This document shows positions 5,084 to 8,343 of a DNA stretch of 8,343 nucleotides, piece after piece; the stretch's first letter is position 1; each line of letters begins with the position of its first letter. The notes beneath the pieces are model-generated. The model did not search any database, was not told where the DNA came from, and was given only the letters and a program-made list of their open reading frames with translations. Source of the DNA: DATGMP01 sp035293565 (GTDB lineage: Bacteria; Pseudomonadota; Alphaproteobacteria; BOG-932; Roseiterribacteraceae); assembly GCA_035293565.1 (NCBI GenBank), contig DATGMP010000021.1, positions 1 through 8,343 of the forward strand, read 5' to 3'. Position numbers and translations under genes: made by a program.

Positions 5084-6187
5084 ATGGAAGTCGGCGTGCT
5101 TCACGTCGTTCAGAACTATTACGATCGCCACGAGGATCGCGACGTCATGCGCGACAGCCTGGCGATCGCCGAGCTCTACGAGCCCGCCGGTTTCGATTTC
5201 CTCTTGATGGCCGAGCACCATCTGCACGGCTATGCAATGAGCCCGGTGCCGTTCGACTTTCTGTCCTACATGGCGGCGAAGACCAAACGAATAAAGCTCG
5301 GACCCGGTGTGATCATCGTGCCCTGGAACGATCCCTATCGGGCGGCCGCGCACCTCATCATGCTGGATTACCTGTCGAACGGCCGGGCGATGCTCGGCGT
5401 CGGGCGGGGCCTATCGAAGATCGAGATGGATAATTTCGGCATCGACATGAGCGAGACCCGCGCGATGTTCGACGAGGGCGCGCGCAAGATCATCGAGGCG
5501 GTGACGACCGGCATCTATCCGGGCGGCGGCCGCTTCTACAGCCAGCAGCGCCGCTTTGCGATGCGGCCGGCGCCTCTGAGCAAGGACTGGTCGAACCGGA
5601 CCTATTGCGTCGGCATGACGCCGCCCTCGGCGATCGAGGCCGCCAAGATCGGGGGCCGGCTCATGTCCTTCGCGAGCGCGCCCTGGGAGCTCTACAAGAA
5701 CACCCATCTCGAGCCCTACAAGGCCACGCTGACGGAGCATCATGGGCGCGAGGCCGCGCCGATCGTGGTGGGCGACAATGTCATCGTCCATGAGGACGAG
5801 GAAACCGCGCGCGAGATGGCCGAGAAGTATATCGGCAACTACCACACCATCGTGACGGAGTTCTATGACGTGAAAGGCGCGCATCTGAAGACCGCGAAGG
5901 GCTACGAGGCCTATGCCCAGGCCGCCGAGCATCTGAAAGGCATAGGAGACGACGTGGCGAAGCAGGGCTATATCGACCTGCAGCTCTGGGGCACGCCCAA
6001 GCAGGTGATCGAGAAGCTCCGCGCGCGACGCGAACTGCTCGACCATCCGATCGACCTCTGCGCAACCTTCGGCGTCGGCGACATGTCGCGGAACGAGACT
6101 GAAGCTTGCATCAGGCTGTTCGCCGAGAAGGTGCTTCCGGTGATTCGGGAATGGGACCGGCTTCCGACCGCGGTGGCGGCAGAATGA
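5084..6187 (+). CDS. LLM-class (luciferase-like) flavin-dependent monooxygenase
   Basis: The 367-residue protein has the bacterial luciferase-like fold. It shows an N-terminal beta strand (MEVGVLHVVQ), GFDFLLMAEHH (36-46), VIIVPWNDPYRAAAHLIMLDYLSNGR (about 76-101) and the flavin/phosphate-loop signature GRAMLGVGRG (100-109). These enzymes use reduced FMN, usually from a separate reductase, to oxygenate ketones, aldehydes, amines or aromatics. Some are type II Baeyer-Villiger monooxygenases. No reductase gene is in the window. The length is typical. It heads a plus-strand operon: its TGA overlaps the ATG of the next SDR gene (ATGA at 6184-6187), followed by a hydrolase. That company suggests oxygenation of a ketone made by the SDR. 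Family assignment is firm; reaction and substrate are inference. Confidence 0.88.
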   Translation: MEVGVLHVVQNYYDRHEDRDVMRDSLAIAELYEPAGFDFLLMAEHHLHGYAMSPVPFDFLSYMAAKTKRIKLGPGVIIVPWNDPYRAAAHLIMLDYLSNGRAMLGVGRGLSKIEMDNFGIDMSETRAMFDEGARKIIEAVTTGIYPGGGRFYSQQRRFAMRPAPLSKDWSNRTYCVGMTPPSAIEAAKIGGRLMSFASAPWELYKNTHLEPYKATLTEHHGREAAPIVVGDNVIVHEDEETAREMAEKYIGNYHTIVTEFYDVKGAHLKTAKGYEAYAQAAEHLKGIGDDVAKQGYIDLQLWGTPKQVIEKLRARRELLDHPIDLCATFGVGDMSRNETEACIRLFAEKVLPVIREWDRLPTAVAAE

Positions 6188-6960
6188 GTTTCCAACCGAA
6201 ACTGGGTTCGCCCAACACCGCCGTCGTCATTACCGGCGGCGCATCCGGCATCGGACTGGCCTCCGCCGAAGCGCTGGCTGCCGTGGGACGGCCGGTGGCG
6301 CTCTGGGACATCAATGGCGGAAAGGCTGCTGACGCGGCGGCTCGGATTGCCAAGGAATATGGCGTTGCGACGACATCTGTCGGCATCGATCTCCGCGATC
6401 CGAAGGCGATCGGGCCGGCACTCGACAAGACGCGGCAGGCATTGCCGAAGCTCGGCGGTCTCGTCCATGCCGCGGGCATTGTCGATTCCGGCTCGCTGGA
6501 GGGCATCACGGTCGAGAGCTGGGATGACGGCATCAACACGCACCTCCGTCCTCTCGCGCTGCTGACTCAGGCCATGCTGCCGGATCTCAAAGCCAATCCC
6601 GGGTCGGCGATCGTGGCGATCGCCTCGATCAATGCGACGCTCGGCAATGGCCGCAATCCGATCTACACGGCGGCCAAGGGCGGAATGCTGTCGCTGGTGC
6701 GCTCGCTGGCCGACCGGCTGGCGCATGACAAGATCCGGATCAATTCCGTGTCGCCCGGCATGGTCATGACGCCGATGCTGAAGCCCAGTTACGACCGGCT
6801 CGGTCCAGGCGCTTTCGAGCGTCCGATCCTTCTGGAGCGTATCGGCGAGCCGCCGGAGATCGGGCGCGTCGTCCGTTTCCTGCTCTCCGACGAGGCGAGC
6901 TACGTCACCGCCGCCGAGTTCGTCGTCGATGGCGGCACCATCTCATCGCAGAGGTTCTGA
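6184..6960 (+). CDS. Classical SDR-family NAD-dependent alcohol dehydrogenase/ketoreductase
   Basis: The 258-residue cytoplasmic enzyme has a complete classical SDR set: TGGASGIG (17-24) for cofactor, D42 at the end of strand 2 (NAD preference), D69, HAAG (95-98, a variant of NNAG), and the tetrad N118, S148, Y161 and K165 (YTAAK). SPGMVMTPM follows the active site, and the C-terminal FLLSDEASYVTAAEFVVDGG is typical. The start at 6184 overlaps the previous stop by 4 nt, which favours translational coupling. An upstream in-frame extension would lie inside the monooxygenase gene and is not credible. The hydrolase begins 2 nt after its stop. In context it may oxidise a secondary alcohol to the ketone used by the monooxygenase. 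The substrate is unknown. Confidence 0.9.
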   Translation: MSFQPKLGSPNTAVVITGGASGIGLASAEALAAVGRPVALWDINGGKAADAAARIAKEYGVATTSVGIDLRDPKAIGPALDKTRQALPKLGGLVHAAGIVDSGSLEGITVESWDDGINTHLRPLALLTQAMLPDLKANPGSAIVAIASINATLGNGRNPIYTAAKGGMLSLVRSLADRLAHDKIRINSVSPGMVMTPMLKPSYDRLGPGAFERPILLERIGEPPEIGRVVRFLLSDEASYVTAAEFVVDGGTISSQRF

Positions 6961-6962
6961 GC

Positions 6963-7970
6963 ATGCCCAGAGACAATCTGCCGATGTCGGTCGACCGCGA
7001 CGGCACCGTGCGCTTCGGCTCGCGCGTGATTCCCATCCCGAAGAGCCTCAGCCCCGAGGCGCGGCAATATCTGGCGACGCCGCCCTGGGGCGACACACTG
7101 CCCAATTTCGACGGCCAGGTTCCAGCCTGGGAGATGCGCGCCACGGCGGACGCGGGACTGAAGGCGCTCGCGGAGGCCGCCCGCGCTGTCTATCCCGTCG
7201 AGATCGCGGAGAAGACGATCGGCGGCGTTCGCTGCGATCTCGTGACTCCGCCTGAGGTTCCTGAGCGCAACAAGAACAAGGTGCTGATCAATCTTCACGG
7301 CGGCGCCTTCGTGATCGGTTCGGGGTCGCTCATCGAAGCGATCCCGGTGGCGCATCAGGCGAAGATCCCGGTGATCGCGGTCGATTACCGTCTGGCGCCG
7401 GAGCACCCGTTTCCCGCCGCAGTCGAGGACTCCGTCGCAGTCTATCGCGAGCTGCTCAAAACCTACGAGCCGCGCAACGTCGGCATCTACGGCACTTCAG
7501 CCGGCGGAATTCTAACGGCGCAGACAGCCGCGAAGCTGATCCAGCTCGGCCTGCCGTTGCCCGCTTGCCTCGGCATGTTCACCGGCACCGCCGACATGGA
7601 GGATTTCGGGGAGACCGCGAACGTCTTCTCGGTCGGCGGCTATTGGGGCGATGTCGCGCCGCCAATGGATCACCCGTCCAGCGAGCTTGGCGCCTACCGC
7701 GGCAAGCATGATGTTCGGGACCCGGTGATGTCGCCGATCCATTCCGACTTATCGAAATTCCCACCCTCGCTCATCATCACCGGCACGCGCGACGCAATGC
7801 TGAGCGCCACCTCGATCTTTCACCGCGCGCTCCGGCGCGCCGGAGCCAAGGCCGAGCTTTTCGTCTTCGAGGGCATGCCGCACGCTCATTGGTACACTTT
7901 CCACCTCCCGGAATCCCGTGAAGCCGTCGACATCATGGCGCGCTTCTTCACGGAAAATCTGGGTCGGTAG
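6963..7970 (+). CDS. HSL-family alpha/beta hydrolase (esterase/lipase, alpha/beta hydrolase fold-3)
   Basis: The 335-residue hydrolase belongs to the hormone-sensitive-lipase (family IV) esterases. It has the oxyanion-hole motif HGGAF (112-116), DYRLAPEHPFPAA (141-153), the nucleophile elbow GTSAGG (S179), the acid D277 in GTRDAML, and H307 in EGMPHAHW as the probable triad histidine (H309 is less likely). An N-terminal cap region of about 100 residues precedes the core, as usual. No signal peptide is visible, so it is probably cytoplasmic. The start is supported by AGAGG (6950-6954), 8 nt upstream; Met8 is an alternative. Being third in the operon, it could cleave an ester or lactone made by the flavin monooxygenase. 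Exact substrate cannot be read. It ends 37 bp before a convergent cytochrome gene, with no clear terminator between them. Confidence 0.9.
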   Translation: MPRDNLPMSVDRDGTVRFGSRVIPIPKSLSPEARQYLATPPWGDTLPNFDGQVPAWEMRATADAGLKALAEAARAVYPVEIAEKTIGGVRCDLVTPPEVPERNKNKVLINLHGGAFVIGSGSLIEAIPVAHQAKIPVIAVDYRLAPEHPFPAAVEDSVAVYRELLKTYEPRNVGIYGTSAGGILTAQTAAKLIQLGLPLPACLGMFTGTADMEDFGETANVFSVGGYWGDVAPPMDHPSSELGAYRGKHDVRDPVMSPIHSDLSKFPPSLIITGTRDAMLSATSIFHRALRRAGAKAELFVFEGMPHAHWYTFHLPESREAVDIMARFFTENLGR

Positions 7971-8007
7971 CTCCCGGCGCGGATAACGGGCTGGGCCTGT
8001 AGCCTAC

Positions 8008-8343
8008 CTAATGCTGTCCCGCGATCTGGATGTTCTTCAGCGCAGCCGAATCGGGCTTGAGCTCGGTCGAGCCGGAGGGGAAGCCGTTCGAGTCGAGCAG
8101 GAAGGCGATCACATCCGTGTACTGATCCTTGCTCAAGCTGCCGGGGCGGCCCTGCGGCATTGTTGTGCTGATCCGGGTGTAGAGGTCGCCGATGCTATGG
8201 TTCAGCCAATGCGACAGAAAGGTGTCGCCGGCAAGCTCGGGCACCGGGGCGCGACCGCCGAGATCGGGCTGATGGCACTGCGCGCAGTTGGCCGCCAGGT
8301 ATGATCTCACGCGCCATTCCAGCGACGCACTGGCGTCATCGGC
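8008..8343 (-). CDS. c-type cytochrome, monohaem (N-terminus beyond window edge)
   Basis: The reading frame is open to the right edge, giving 111 visible residues starting ADDASASLEWRVRSYLAANC. CAQCH (8286-8272) is the covalent haem site, followed by QPDLGGRAPVPELAG. A probable axial methionine is in TTMPQGRPGSLS. The C-terminal QYTDVIAFLLDSNGFPSGS is typical of class I periplasmic cytochromes c that accept electrons from PQQ or flavin dehydrogenases. The short distance from the edge to the haem motif suggests only a signal peptide is missing. A larger fusion protein, for example a quinoprotein with a C-terminal cytochrome domain, cannot be excluded. A GTG at 8310 is not a credible start because homologous sequence continues upstream of it. 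It converges on the hydrolase operon, so any functional link is conjecture. Confidence 0.85.
   Translation of the reverse strand, partial: ADDASASLEWRVRSYLAANCAQCHQPDLGGRAPVPELAGDTFLSHWLNHSIGDLYTRISTTMPQGRPGSLSKDQYTDVIAFLLDSNGFPSGSTELKPDSAALKNIQIAGQH

Noticed and set aside
7971..8007. Possible terminator between the hydrolase and cytochrome genes
   Set aside because: Only a 4-bp stem (GGCT/AGCC) can be drawn and no T-run follows on either strand.

Overview
The window reads as chromosomal DNA of a GC-rich alphaproteobacterium. A sphingomonad-like lineage is plausible but not proven. Three things point there: an imuA-imuB mutagenesis cassette behind a GTTC-N7-GTTC LexA box (the alphaproteobacterial SOS operator), a PEP-CTERM surface protein, and catabolic genes of the kind common in such genomes. 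I see no transposase, integrase, tRNA, rRNA or CRISPR array.

Layout. Positions 1-880 (minus strand) hold imuA and the first 67 codons of imuB, which overlap by 68 bp. A perfect LexA box lies directly upstream of imuA. Positions 881-1414 have no protein gene but are dense in signals. They carry the LexA box and imuA promoter, then an AT-rich promoter driving a probable small RNA of about 90 nt (about 1092-1182, three stem-loops, C-rich anti-Shine-Dalgarno segments, intrinsic terminator). After that comes a palindrome array and a near-consensus sigma-54 promoter (1357-1373). The sigma-54 promoter faces a 224-residue PEP-CTERM protein (1415-2089).

Positions 2127-4953 (minus strand) carry an OPT-family transporter followed by a short-chain dehydrogenase whose catalytic serine position is alanine. 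Positions 5084-7970 (plus strand, divergent from the transporter) are a tight three-gene operon: a luciferase-like flavin monooxygenase, a classical SDR with an intact catalytic tetrad, and an HSL-type alpha/beta hydrolase, joined by an ATGA overlap and a 2-nt gap. The right edge holds the C-terminal 111 residues of a monohaem c-type cytochrome on the minus strand.

How the genes may work together. The LLM-SDR-hydrolase set fits an alcohol to ketone to ester/lactone to acid route, with the transporter and second SDR as possible accessory functions. This is inference from family chemistry; the substrate is unknown. The less ordinary part of the window is the 881-1414 regulatory block: an SOS operator, an undescribed-looking sRNA candidate, and a sigma-54 promoter feeding an exosortase-sorted surface protein.
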